Source of the DNA: Micromussa lordhowensis
Lineage: Eukaryota; Cnidaria; Anthozoa; Scleractinia; Lobophylliidae
NCBI GenBank assembly: GCA_964020085.1
Contig: OZ026601.1
Coordinates: forward strand, 25,923,414 to 25,987,413
DNA length: 64,000 nt
Direction of reading: 5' to 3'
Shown here: positions 1 to 9,759 of the stretch, piece after piece
Position numbering within the stretch: the stretch's first letter is position 1
Layout: each line of letters begins with the position of its first letter
Notes under the pieces: generated by a model
The model's database searches: none
The model's input: only the letters and a program-made list of their open reading frames with translations
What the model was told of the DNA's origin: nothing
Made by a program: the position numbers and the translations under genes

Positions 1-383
1 ATACGCATTTTAAAATAATTCCAATACTACGCGAGACGCAGTCGAGGCTTTCGTAACTTTGGAGACTTCTCCCATCCCCACGAGTGTTAAGGTGAAGCTT
101 TGTAAACAAGAAATGTTCAAGAAATAACTTCGAGAGTTGCTTAAATACTATTTAAATGAAGCTGGAAAATGCAGAGGGGAGGCGTTTCAATGACTATACT
201 AGAGATAACTTCGATCGAATTGTTGCGTTCTAATTCATAATTCTCTTGATGACGTCAGACAATCAGAACTTCAAATTACACAAGTGATTTTTTTTTTTTG
301 CCAGAAGTTAAATGACGCATTGCAAATAGCTTCCTGATCGATCTCTTGTCGAGATTCACACTTTTATACACCTGTTATTTCAG

Positions 384-3300
384 AAGAAGACAATCACCAT
401 TTGACAGGTATGGACTCTGTGATGGTACAACTAATGGAACATCTTTTAACAAGTCCTAAGGAATCTCGCTCGCTTAAAGACGTGGAAAGAATTCTTCCCT
501 TTTTCAGAACCAGTGCGCCTCTGTTTCACAACCTCAGTAAAGGTGAGCGTCTATAATTGTCATTTAGCATTACTCGATCTAGAAATAAAATACGTTCCTC
601 ACCCAATAAGCTAACAGGGGTTCCATCAGATAAACTAGCTGTATAACTGTGTAACGAGAAACGTTTTCTGGATTTACAAACGGATTCATGTAGTTTACAT
701 ATAAAATTTTAAAATTTGAATAACCATGAGACGAAATTAAATGATATGATGCCATCATTTCTCCATTTCCTGCCTTCACCTGCAAAGAACTGGCGCGCGC
801 TAAATTAAACTAAATAGAAGAGGCGCTTACGTATTTGAGATTCTCTGATGTATGGGTTTAGCTCTAATTTCCACAATTACAACTAACTGGTCATCGCGCA
901 TAAAAAGGGTACGGTCATAGACATTCTCGTCCCCAGAGCCTCCGTTTCTTTTGGTCACGTGGTCGGCGAAAGGAGTCCTCTGGTAGTAGCAGTTACCGGA
1001 TGTCCGTGATTTACGGACATCCAGTAATTTATATGCAAAGCTTTACGATTTTTTATACTTATAAAGGACGCTGTTTCAACCAATCAGAGCGCGCGTTATA
1101 TGGAAACTTTATTATAATATGTAATAACTAACTTTATACCTTTGCCTAAAAGTATAAAAACATCACAATGGAAAACAAAGGGAAATACTTTCTCATGAAC
1201 CTCCTTTGCGCAGAAGCTTTGATAAGGATGGAATACTACAAAATGTGTTTTATCAATATTAAGAGATAGCTTGTTTGCACAAAGCCATGTGTTAATTTCA
1301 CTGAGTTCCCGATTGATAATTTCCTCAAGATGCTGCAGATCTTTATCAGAATAAAACAGATTAGAGTCATCTGCAAACAGATGAAAGTCAAAGATAGATG
1401 AAGAATTTATAAAATCATTGATATAAATTAATTAGAAACAATAGAGGGCCAAGTACAGAGCCTTGTGGTACCCCGCAAGTTATATGCAATGTGCTTGAGT
1501 CAGAATTGTTAATAGAAACAAATTGCTGTCTGTTAGATAAATATGACCTAAACCATTCATTTGCTATGCCACGAATGCCATAATGCTCAAGTTTAGTTAA
1601 AAGATTGCTATGATCTACTGTATCGAAGGCTTTACTCAAGTCCAAAAATATACCACAAGAGTATAATTTTGCTTCAATGGCTCTTTGTATTTTATCTGTA
1701 ATGAGCATTGTAGCTTGGGTAGTGGAGCGCCCACTACGGAAACCAAATTGATTCTCAATTAGTATGTTATGCTTATCAAGAAATTCAGATAATCTGTTAT
1801 ACATTAATTTTCCATTATTTTATGGAAAACAGATAACAACGTGATAGGTCTATAATTAGATACAAGAGTCTGGCTACCACTCTTGTATAAAGGAATAATT
1901 CTACCAACTTTTAGTTTATCTGGAACTAAGCCTAACGAAAAAGAACAGTTAAATAAATAAGAAAGTGGATAACTCAAAGCTGTTTTCAATAATTTAAGCA
2001 TTTTCACTGGAATACTGTAAGGCCCCAGTGCTTTGCTTGCATTCAAGCTAGAAATGACATTTTCAACTTCCATAGGTGCTACTGGTGTTACAAAAAAGCT
2101 ATTGCATTGTGAAGTTGTCAAGAATTCTACAAAAGATTTATTTACCGGTTGTATAGTGTTGGCTAACGTCGGGCCAATTGAAGAAAAATACTTATTAAAA
2201 GCATTTGCAATACTTTTGGCATCAGTTAAGATGTCATCTCCAACAATTAATCTGTTCGGGAATGACAGTTTACCACCCTTAAAGCTAATTAACTGCTTGA
2301 TACCCCTCCATGTAGCTTTTACATTATTGACATAGTATGAGAAGTACTCATTATAATAAATCTTTTTACTGACATTTAAAATATGTTTTAGTTTGTTCCT
2401 GTACATTTTATATTTAGAGTGATTAGACTGAGATTTATTTCGTAGATAACAATTAAATAACTTATTATTTGTTTTGATAGACTTCCGAATACCCTGTGAA
2501 ATCCAAGGTTTAGATTGAAATTTAGCTTCTTTTTTACTTAACTTTTTCAGAGGAGCATGTTTATCTATTGTATTAGTAGTTATGGAGTAGAAAGAATCAA
2601 ATATCTCATTAATATCATTCTCCTTAAATATATTATCCCATTCAATAGCCTGAACATCAAATAGGAGGTCTTCCTGAACAAGATTGGAGTAATCACGTGT
2701 GTATCTTACACCACTGTTTGTTGTCCAAGATAGAGTACTAAGGAATAAAAAATTTGGTAAATGATCTGTTAGATCACAGACCAGGTTACCACTAATGGAA
2801 AAGAATTCATTAGAATTAAAGAAAATATTATCTATTAAAGTTGCTGTGTGATCAGTAATTCTTGTAGGCTGTAGAATATGTGGTAGGAAATCATAGGAAA
2901 CTGTTGTATTCATAAATTCCTCAGTTAATTGGCAGTCTTCAAAGTTTAACAGATTAATGTTAAAGTCACCCATAAATAAACATAGCTTTTTTTCTTTTGA
3001 AATTTTGTCTAATGTTGAATAAAGGTACTTGGTAAAATCCCCAGGGTTTCCACTTGGGTGCCTATATAAAATACCACACACTAAACTTTTATGAGGATAA
3101 CGATTGATTTCAATCCATAGCGATTCAAATTCTTTGGTAATTAAACAAAGGTCTTCTCGAATATTAAATGGAATCCCTTCTTTGACATAGAGACCCACAC
3201 CACCAGCATTAGTTAGGGTTGGCTTTGAAATAAAGTCATAACCATTGATAGTAATGTTGCTGGTTGGATCTCAACTATCTTCTATCTTTGTCTCAGAGAG

Positions 3301-3616
3301 ACCAATAACATCAAAAGCATGCGGAAGTTCTGATAGCAACAAAGTCATGCCATCATGGTTGGCAGAGAGACTTCTAATGTTGAAATGAATAGTAGAAAAA
3401 GATAGATTATGTTTACTCTGACTAAGATTCTCATTATTAAGAAAATCTTCTAAACTGTAATATTTAAAGTCAGTCTGCTGCATAAAATTATTTTCCACAT
3501 CATGATGGTTGAGGCTGGATATGTTGTCAAGTTTAGATAATAGTTCAAAACGTGGTAAGTTATCTGTATGTATAAAAGTCATAATATGTAATAAGTATGG
3601 GTTATTGACCAAGTGT

Positions 3617-3649
<33 letters not shown>

Positions 3650-3826
3650 TTTTTTGCGTGTTTATGGACCGAGACGGAGTCGAGGTCCATAAACACGCAA
3701 AAAAAGAACGAGGCCAATATCAAGCCATCTTGACCGAACAAGCTTGGTCAATAAAGGATTTATTATATGGCTTTTGGGGAAATTTTTCTTGCGGGATAAG
3801 GCGGGTAGTCCCGAGCGGGCAAGATG

Positions 3827-3857
<31 letters not shown>

Positions 3858-5912
3858 CAGCGCAGGATTTGATTCATCTTGCCCGCTCGCGGAGCTAGCC
3901 ATATAATAAAGAAGTGTAACATAAATAGGTAACTTAGCCAGTTGGGTTAGCTGGGGATGAATGAACTCCACCATCTTGCTTCAGAATATCCAGGCCAGAG
4001 TTTTTCAGTATGGCAACAACAGGACTTGCTGGATCTTTCCGAAGATAGGTACGACCATAAGAAGTCCAGATGAACTTGTACTTTAGATCCTTCTTAATTT
4101 TCAGACATGCCTTAAAGAGATCCTTGTTGGTTTGGGCACAGGCAGACCACTCTATGTGTTCGTGGTTTTATATAGAGAATGTATGAGAGTTATGAATAAA
4201 GCTCTGAAAATTGCATATTTAAATCACATCTCGGCCTAAATATCCCAATAAAGTTAATGAAACCATGATCGACTCAAGTATGGTGTTTTTTCGCCTTCCT
4301 GGGCCGTCTAAAGCGTTTTACAATGAAAATACTTTTGGCCGGTTACGGTTAGACATAAGAAGGAGACAAGGCATGCAACTTCGAGGCCGTCAGCCCCGAC
4401 TTCCTCCACTTCAAATTGGAATTAACGCAAAAATACTGAAAATCTCACCTGAATGGCGACGGATCTTGATAGGCCGAGATGTGATTTAAATATGCAATTT
4501 TCAGAGCTTTATTCATAACTCTCATACATTCTCTATATTAAACCACGAACACATAGAGTGGTCTGCCTGTGGTTTGGGTAAGGTTTTCCGAGATGTAGAT
4601 TTTGTTTTCCGAATATCTAGCAAGATCCAAGTCTCTTGTCGATTTATCTCGTAAGAGATTCCTTCCTTTATAAAAGTGATCCCTCGTCTCCCTCCGTACA
4701 AACTTTACTATAATATTAGGAGCTCTTGAGCTACTGGTCGAGGAAGCTTGATGAGGTCCTTCTCTTAGTGCAGCACTGTAAGATCTTTTTGGTAATCGAT
4801 GACTCACTGATATATCATTTTTTGCTAAATGTAATCCGATTAAAGAACCAACCTTTATCACAATGTCATCCGTATTTTCATCTTTCACCTCGGGTATACC
4901 AGAAATTTCCACGCATTCTCGGCGGGAATATTGTTCCAAATTGTTCAAACAGGTCTCACAAGATTGCAATCTGTTGGTCAGAGTAGCATTTTCAGCTTCT
5001 GGACTCGATTCAAATTCCTTGATTGTAGGCATTCCGTTTTCAAAGCATAAATAAAACGTAAAAAACACTACGACAGAAGAGCGAAAAACTACCAGCACAT
5101 GCATTTATGTCGAATATATCGAAATTAGAACTGTAACTTGAGGGAATTTTTCGCAATTCACAGGGAGCAAAAAATGGACAACCGCCATCTTTGCTGACCG
5201 CTGACCAATGAAAATTGAAATAGATGGCAAAACATTAAATCGGCATAAAAGTGTTAAGTACCTTGGAATTCTCATAGACTGTCATCTTAATTGGAAAGAA
5301 CATATCCAACAACTTTCCAAAAAAATATCTAGAGGTATTGGTGTTCTTTGTAAAATAAGGCATTATGTTAATGTGAAAATTTTAGTTCAATTATACAATG
5401 CCATTATTCTTCCTTTTTTCTCATACTGTTGTATAGTCTGGGGCAACACCTATGATCAAAATATTAAACCACTCCAAAGAATGCAAAAGAAAGCGATCCG
5501 ACTGATTGCCTTTTCTGATTTTGATGCTCATACAAGTCCTTTGTTTTTTTAACTTAAACTCCTAAAACTTCAAGATCATATCAAACTTCAAACTCTTTAC
5601 TTCATGCACCAATTCTTTACTGGCAAATTGCCAAAGATTTTTGACTCACTTTTTATTAAAACTTTCAGATAAGCATAATGTCAACACTCGCTTTGCAACT
5701 AGAACAACTTTTTATGTTCCAAAAATTCGAACAAACTATGGTAAATTTAATATTCGATATAATGGACCAAAATTGTGGAATGAAACTGATGAGAGATTTA
5801 AAATTCTAACTCCTCATTTATTCAAAAAAGAATTAACCAAGCATTTCATTAAGTTCTACTAAGTTTTACTACTACTGTGATATTTTTGTTTCTGTTATTT
5901 ATTTATTTACTT

Positions 5913-5944
<32 letters not shown>

Positions 5945-8900
5945 TTTATTATTGTAAATTTGTTTAAGAATTATTTGTCCTGTAATCTAATTAAGTGTGT
6001 AAGTAATGCCTCTTTTCTGACCTTATATCTATTTTCAATTACTAAATGGTGGTCACCCAACTAGTTTAGCTCTTTAGTTATTTTGGGTGACCAGCAACTG
6101 TATGTATTTTTAATTCATTTCCTGTTCAATTAGTTAGTTAATGTTACAGTTCAAATAAATCTTGTTGTTGTTGTTGTTGACAACGCTATCCACTGACTTA
6201 AGTGCCCGCTTTTGGAATGTTGTTCTGTTGATATGTGCATGGCTGGATCCACGGATAAATGCCCGCTTACAGGAGAAACAATCCTCAGAGTTTGACAGAA
6301 ATTGGCTTATTCCATAGAACCATAACTCTCCGGAGGTGCCATGTGTCTCTCCCTAAGGTTCTCTGTTTCTGAGTGTTTCCGGCGTTTTCACTCAGACGTA
6401 CAGCGTTAATCGTTAGTCGTTCATTTTACAGATCTGCTCATGGATATTGCTAAAAATGCAATTTTGAAGAAATTCAAGAGAGATCACGCAATCGTTTGGC
6501 AAGGACAAAAGGGAGAGAAGTAAGTTAAAGTGCCTATAACCCCCAAATTTTTTTTCGTTTCGTGAAATCTTTGCATGGAATTAGGAAAAATGCCGCAAAA
6601 ATTTTTGCAATTTATTAAAACCCGAATTTTTTTATGAATTTTTAAAGTGAGCGTTCTTTGTAGCACGACCGAGCAAAGCGTAGAATGGGACTAGTGACGT
6701 CATTCCAGGTCTTTGCTCGCATCGCTTCGGTTATTGTCCTTATATTACGGGTTCGGTGTTTTCAGCGTTCAGTATTTTGTTGAAAGAACGTTTATTCAAC
6801 TCAAAAAATACGTAATAATCACATCAATTGATAATGTCGTCCAGCGATACTAGCTTGACTCAAGCTTGGAATTCCGAGGCCGCAGAAACGGAGGTAGAGT
6901 ACGACTTAGAAGTCGAGGTATGATCAAACGCGAGCGAAGAAGAAGACAACAAAGATGATGATGAACCAGAAGATGCCTACGCATCAAGTGGCTCCGATTC
7001 ATGAACCAGGTCTGCTGCTTGCGGTCTTGCTTCTGTAGCAATCAGTACAAAGGTTGAAAAAGTGGCCTGCTCCCTGCTTTTTCTACGACGTTTCGCCACA
7101 GGTTCGACTTCCGAGCTTCGAGCGTTGTGTTTTCCGGACTTTCCAAAGCGTCTTTCTTTCTCTGAATAAAGGGAAACGTAGTAAATTGTTTTAGAGGAAT
7201 GCACTATTGACAACCAGGTGACGGTTACAAATGCAAAGAAAGTGAAAGAAACATGTTTACGACGAAATGCAAATGTAGCACGATCGAAAACTACTCATAA
7301 CACATGAATGCATATTTTGTTGTCACCTTCGCTTGCTTTCAGTTGGTTTACCTTCCATCGAAATACAAGGTGCGCGGATCGTTGGGAAGACACAAATCCC
7401 AATACCGTCCTTCCGCAACCTTCTCCGAAAATGGATCTTAGCTAAATCAGAAAACATAATCGAGTAATCTTCATCCAGGAAGTGTTTCGAACACACCGCC
7501 AGGTATTTCGTGGGTTCCCAACGAGCATGCTTACGAGCACGCTTAAGTTCTTCTTTTGCGTTGCAATTCTCCGTGTCATCAGTCCCGTCAAAAGGAATTG
7601 GATGAAGAGATATGCGCTTTCCCTTGTTTGGCCTGTTGTTGCATCCGAAAACAGCGCATTTATCCGGCATTTTCTTTCTTGCAATCGAAGAAAAGACTGT
7701 CCTAAACAAGAAGGCGATTAAAGGCCTGGAATGACGTCACAAAGCACGCTATACCCAGACTTCTTTAAGCGATTCTGCTGCTCGGTCGTGTTTTGTAAAA
7801 GTGCGCTTTTTAAAGTCTTTAAAAATTTATAAAAAATTCGGGTTTTCACCAATTGCAAAAATTTTTGCGGCATTTTTCCTAATTCCATGCAAAGATTTCA
7901 CCAAGCGAAAAACATTGGGGGGGTTATAGGCACTTTATGAGAAGTAAGTGTTAAATTGTGGAGGCGCGGTGGCCTCATGGTTAGTGCTCTCGCCTTCGGA
8001 TTGAGCGGTCCGGCGGGCTTGAGCCCTGCCTGGGGACAGTGTCTTGTGTTCTTAGGCAAGACACTTTACTCTCACAGTGCCTCTCTCCACCCAGATGTAT
8101 AAATGGGTACGGATAATTTAATTCTGGGTTTAACCCTGCGATAGACTATCATCCCAACCAGAGGAGAGTAGAAGCACTCCTAGCCACTTCATGCTACAAA
8201 AAACGGAGAAAGGCACCAGCCTGATGATGAGCTGCTTGGCTTTACATATGTGACGCATTGACGAATGCAAATCGTCCGCTTGTTTTTTGTTGTGCACAAA
8301 GCAACATCTGGTCTGATTTCACAAAAAAAGTGTTTGTCTGCTCTAAATACATGCGTCCCCGTGAAAGCGAGCGAAGACGACGTAGTACTTAAAACGGAGT
8401 ATTGTAGTTACATAACTTTAATTTGGGTCCGCAATGCATCCAGACTGAAAGAAGTCCTTTAAATAATCGAGAGGCAAAATATATATCCACACATCTCATT
8501 ATCAGTGATTTCAGCTTAGTATTATGAAGGAATTGAAAATCTTAAAGGATACGTTTTTATAACTTTTATAATTCTTTAACAGCTTTGGAATCATTCTCAA
8601 AGGAACTGCGTCAGTGCACGCCAGAAAGGACCAAGCTTACGTACCTCAACAAGACTCCTTACCAATTCCTCGCGGCAACAAGGACCGTGTTGTAATCGTG
8701 GGTCCTGCACTTGGTGGCTTGCGATCAGGAAGCAGTTTTGGAGAAATGATAATGTTACATGACCACGTGACATATAACTCTACTATCATAGCTGACGAAC
8801 TGACGCTTGTTTTACTCATAGACAAGGCGTTGTACGCAAGATCCTTCGGAGCTCATATACTAGAATCGGAGAACAAAACGAGTTTCGTTAATCAGTCGCC

Positions 8901-9759
8901 TCTTTTTCGAAACTTGAAGCCCGCTATTAAGAACTTGCTCATGGAGAACTTGAAACCACTCGACATCCAGTTCGGCACTCGCTTCATAAAGCAAGGAAGC
9001 ATTTGTAACAGCCTCTTTTTTGTCTCTCATGGTTGGGGAAAAGTGATCATTGACTTGCGTTTGAGCATGACGCAATACGAAGCGTTGAACGCGAGTTCAA
9101 AAGTTAAAGGTCACGCGTCCGGCCGAAAGACAGCATGCTCAGAAAGAGCTGAAACCACAACAAAGAAACTTGACCCCAGTCGCCCTCTGTCAGTCATTGA
9201 CAGGCGCAGGCACAGGAAAGAGTACGGCTACGTTGCCATAGAGACGCTTATGCGACAGCGAGAATTGCCAGTGACGGCGACAGGCCCCAATGACATCATA
9301 GGAGACATTGAAATTATCACGAACTTACCTACGTACTGTGCGAGCGTCGAGAGTATGGGAAACTTACGCGTCTACGAGCTAAGCAAGTACAACTTCTATC
9401 AAATTATAAATCAGAGATGCACAAAGACTTACAATCTCATAAGGACGAGCGTTTTGAGTAAGCTTTACCATCGAGCACAGCGACACCAAAACATACTGTT
9501 CTATAGTTTGCTTTACGACCAGGCCTCGGCGTCGTCAGGTAATAAAAGGAAGAATAAAAGGGTACCCGGCATGCTGTGGACTAGAAAGATCTCGACAGTC
9601 CAAACTACAACTAGATTAACAGGAATAACGAGAAAAACTGAACCACCGGCTAGAATTGGCGACGATTCACTTTCACACAAGGAAACGGCGACTGTACACA
9701 AGGACAATAAGGAGGCAAAACACAGGTCAAAGATTACGAAAAAAATCATAGAGAGTTAA
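384..9759 (+). CDS. Cyclic nucleotide-binding domain protein (CNBD1/CNBD2-like), last three exons, 5' partial
   Basis: Three exons join in phase: 384-542 (acceptor TTTCAG, donor AG|GTGAGC, ends phase 1), 6433-6519 (acceptor TTTACAG, donor AA|GTAAGT, ends phase 2) and 8583-9759 (acceptor TTTAACAG, stop TAA). The second and third exons join to give [15 protein letters not shown], the beta-barrel start of a cyclic-nucleotide-binding (CNB) fold. GSSFGEM follows at about 8730-8750, where the phosphate-binding cassette lies. A second CNB-like unit follows, with [15 protein letters not shown] and later [13 protein letters not shown]. In both cassettes the usual Arg of the R-A-A/T segment is absent, so cAMP/cGMP binding is doubtful. 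The basic, Lys/Ser-rich tail has no recognised domain. The family is known from ciliated and sperm cells; that role is only inferred here. Upstream exons lie outside the window. A candidate poly(A) signal AATAAA is at 9921-9926. The 1.18 kb terminal exon is unusually long beside the short exons before it. Confidence 0.82.
543..1214 (+). other. Intron sequence left of the LINE insertion
   Basis: Intronic sequence of the CNBD-like gene between the donor at 543 and the left end of the inverted LINE. It is AT-rich and has no coding signal. The only distinct structure is the perfect-arm palindrome at 998-1022. The short ORF at 579-785 on the minus strand has no family features. Confidence 0.6.
998..1022. 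repeat. Short perfect-arm palindrome (hairpin)
   Basis: Ten-base arms GGATGTCCGT and ACGGACATCC flank a 5-base loop GATTT. The symmetry continues outward as TTAC/GTAA with one mismatch (994-1026). It is probably the remnant of a foldback element. No target duplication could be recognised. Confidence 0.7.
1415..3600 (-). pseudogene. LINE ORF2 fragment: AP endonuclease and reverse transcriptase
   Basis: The endonuclease N-terminus lies at about 3270-3600. An in-frame TGA follows, then a long frame from 3270 to 1804 covering the rest of the endonuclease, the linker and the RT fingers. The frame shifts at 1804 and continues to 1415 with the RT palm. A further shift lets it run on to about 1215 with [12 protein letters not shown] complete ORF2 would encode an enzyme that nicks target DNA and primes reverse transcription. 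This copy cannot do so because of at least three frame-disrupting changes. Confidence 0.88.
3598..3910 (+). mobile_element. Foldback/MITE family A, copy 1 (nested in the LINE)
   Basis: Long inverted arms at about 3601-3672 and 3683-3755 fold on each other (TTATTGACCAAG and CTTGGTCAATAA at the ends; GTTTATGGAC and GTCCATAAAC near the tip). A second, GC-richer palindrome on GGGCAAGATGG / CCATCTTGCCC follows at about 3817-3845, and CAATCACAGCGCAGGATTTG after it. Two diverged relatives are at 19660-19980 and 61325-61560 (reverse). It has no coding capacity. It lies between ORF1 and ORF2 of the LINE, so it inserted after or with that LINE lineage. Confidence 0.8.
3934..5104 (-). pseudogene. LINE ORF1 (RNA-binding ORF1p type), split by a foldback insertion
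   Basis: The N-terminal half is at 4572-5104, with [20 protein letters not shown], a motif of L1-type ORF1 proteins in invertebrate LINEs. The C-terminal half is at 3934-4136, with [20 protein letters not shown], a conserved [10 protein letters not shown] and a TAA stop at 3934-3936. The two halves are separated by a 435 bp inverted-repeat element with a 7 bp duplication. Removing the element and one duplication leaves an uninterrupted frame across the junction. ORF1 was therefore intact when the foldback inserted. Confidence 0.82.
4137..4571 (+). mobile_element. 435 bp MITE with ~100 bp terminal inverted repeats and 7 bp target duplication
   Basis: The left terminus starts CACAGGCAGACCACTC at 4137 and the right terminus is its reverse complement ending at 4571. 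The arms match over about 100 bases with about one mismatch. The flanks carry GTTTGGG at 4130-4136 and 4572-4578, a 7 bp target site duplication. The interior (about 4240-4470) holds a 74-codon ORF with no recognisable domain, so the element is non-autonomous. The superfamily is not assigned. Confidence 0.88.
5206..6180 (+). mobile_element. 3' portion of the same LINE in forward orientation, with (TTG)n tail
   Basis: The RT thumb and C-terminal region begin with [20 protein letters not shown] and continue to [15 protein letters not shown] (5208-5552). After a frameshift in a T run near 5540, the frame resumes at 5641-5862 with [12 protein letters not shown] and a natural stop. An untranslated stretch rich in TTTA repeats (5895-5950) follows, then AATAAATC and five TTG units at about 6163-6179, a typical LINE 3' tail. 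The N-terminal edge of this piece matches the C-terminal edge of the inverted piece that ends near 1215. Together they make one near full-length element with a 5' inversion. Confidence 0.9.
6181..6432 (+). other. Intron sequence between the LINE tail and the second CNBD exon
   Basis: About 250 bases of unique-looking intron ending in the acceptor TTCATTTTACAG at 6432. I see no gene or repeat in it. Confidence 0.5.
6834..7004 (+). pseudogene. Acidic ORF of the THAP transposon, with in-frame stop
   Basis: The frame starts [16 protein letters not shown] and is acidic. It hits TGA after about 29 codons and then continues in frame with [20 protein letters not shown] to a second TGA at 7002-7004. 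Short acidic N-termini of this type precede transposase-like exons in other elements, but no such exon follows here. I call it a decayed first exon. Confidence 0.4.
7323..7709 (-). CDS. THAP zinc-finger protein carried by a DNA transposon
   Basis: The likely start is the internal Met at 7670 ([19 protein letters not shown]). The C2CH zinc ligands of a THAP domain are present: Cys-x4-Cys at the N-terminus, then CSKH about 55 residues later. The conserved Trp lies in [10 protein letters not shown] and the C-terminal box is CVFPTI (AVPTIF-like). THAP domains bind DNA and are common in transposases and their host-derived relatives. The frame ends soon after the domain; a GTGACA donor near 7324 and an acceptor near 7164 could add a basic exon (about 6977-7163). 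The full transposase is missing, so this may be a truncated or accessory protein. Confidence 0.72.
   Translation of the reverse strand: MFRTVFSSIARKKMPDKCAVFGCNNRPNKGKRISLHPIPFDGTDDTENCNAKEELKRARKHARWEPTKYLAVCSKHFLDEDYSIMFSDLAKIHFRRRLRKDGIGICVFPTIRAPCISMEGKPTESKRR
7961..8235 (+). mobile_element. tRNA-derived SINE, copy 1
   Basis: The head is tRNA-like with an A-box-like GTGGCCTCATGGTTAG, followed by a degenerate B box. The conserved SINE body follows (CTTTACTCTCACAGTGCCTC, ATAAATGGGTAC, CTTCATGCTACAAAAA). It lies about 12 bases beyond the right duplication of the THAP element, inside the CNBD intron. Relatives are at 12091-12338 and 37265-37548, with fragments at 18698-18876 (reverse) and 28565-28650. 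Confidence 0.8.

Larger units (their letters stand above)
1215..5205 (-). mobile_element. Inverted 5' portion of a CR1/L2/Jockey-like LINE (5' UTR, ORF1, endonuclease, RT palm)
   Basis: Read on the minus strand, the order is a short 5' UTR (5205-5105), ORF1 (5104 to 3934), an endonuclease and a reverse transcriptase. The endonuclease shows [19 protein letters not shown] and later MGDFNINLL. The RT shows [52 protein letters not shown] and the catalytic FADD box, the last at about 1360. Coding similarity stops near 1215, just after FHPYQ. The RT continues in the opposite orientation at about 5206. It is decayed: an in-frame TGA at about 3270, a one-base loss at about 1804 and a short insertion at about 1420. 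Two foldback elements are nested inside (about 3598-3910 and 4137-4571). The exact clade is not determined. Confidence 0.9.
6526..7937. mobile_element. THAP-domain DNA transposon with ~150 bp terminal inverted repeats, inserted on a splice donor
   Basis: The left terminus reads AGTGCCTATAACCCCC (from about 6528) and the right terminus GGGGGTTATAGGCACTTTA (ending about 7936). The inverted similarity extends about 150 bases inward, including ATGCCGCAAAAATTTTTGC. The flanks share GAGAAGTAAGT (6515-6525 and about 7939-7949), an 11 bp duplication that contains the CNBD exon's splice donor. The interior has a minus-strand THAP-domain ORF (7323-7709) and a short acidic plus-strand ORF (6834-6920, with the frame continuing past a stop to 7004). 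The long TIRs and 9-11 bp duplication resemble Mutator-like elements, but no transposase core is visible, so the superfamily is open. Confidence 0.8.

Noticed and set aside
4265..4489. 74-codon ORF inside the 435 bp foldback as a transposase
   Set aside because: It is too short, has no catalytic motif and spans one of the inverted arms.
8860..9075. Minus-strand ORFs opposite the CNBD terminal exon
   Set aside because: They are shadows of the sense frame and have no family features.
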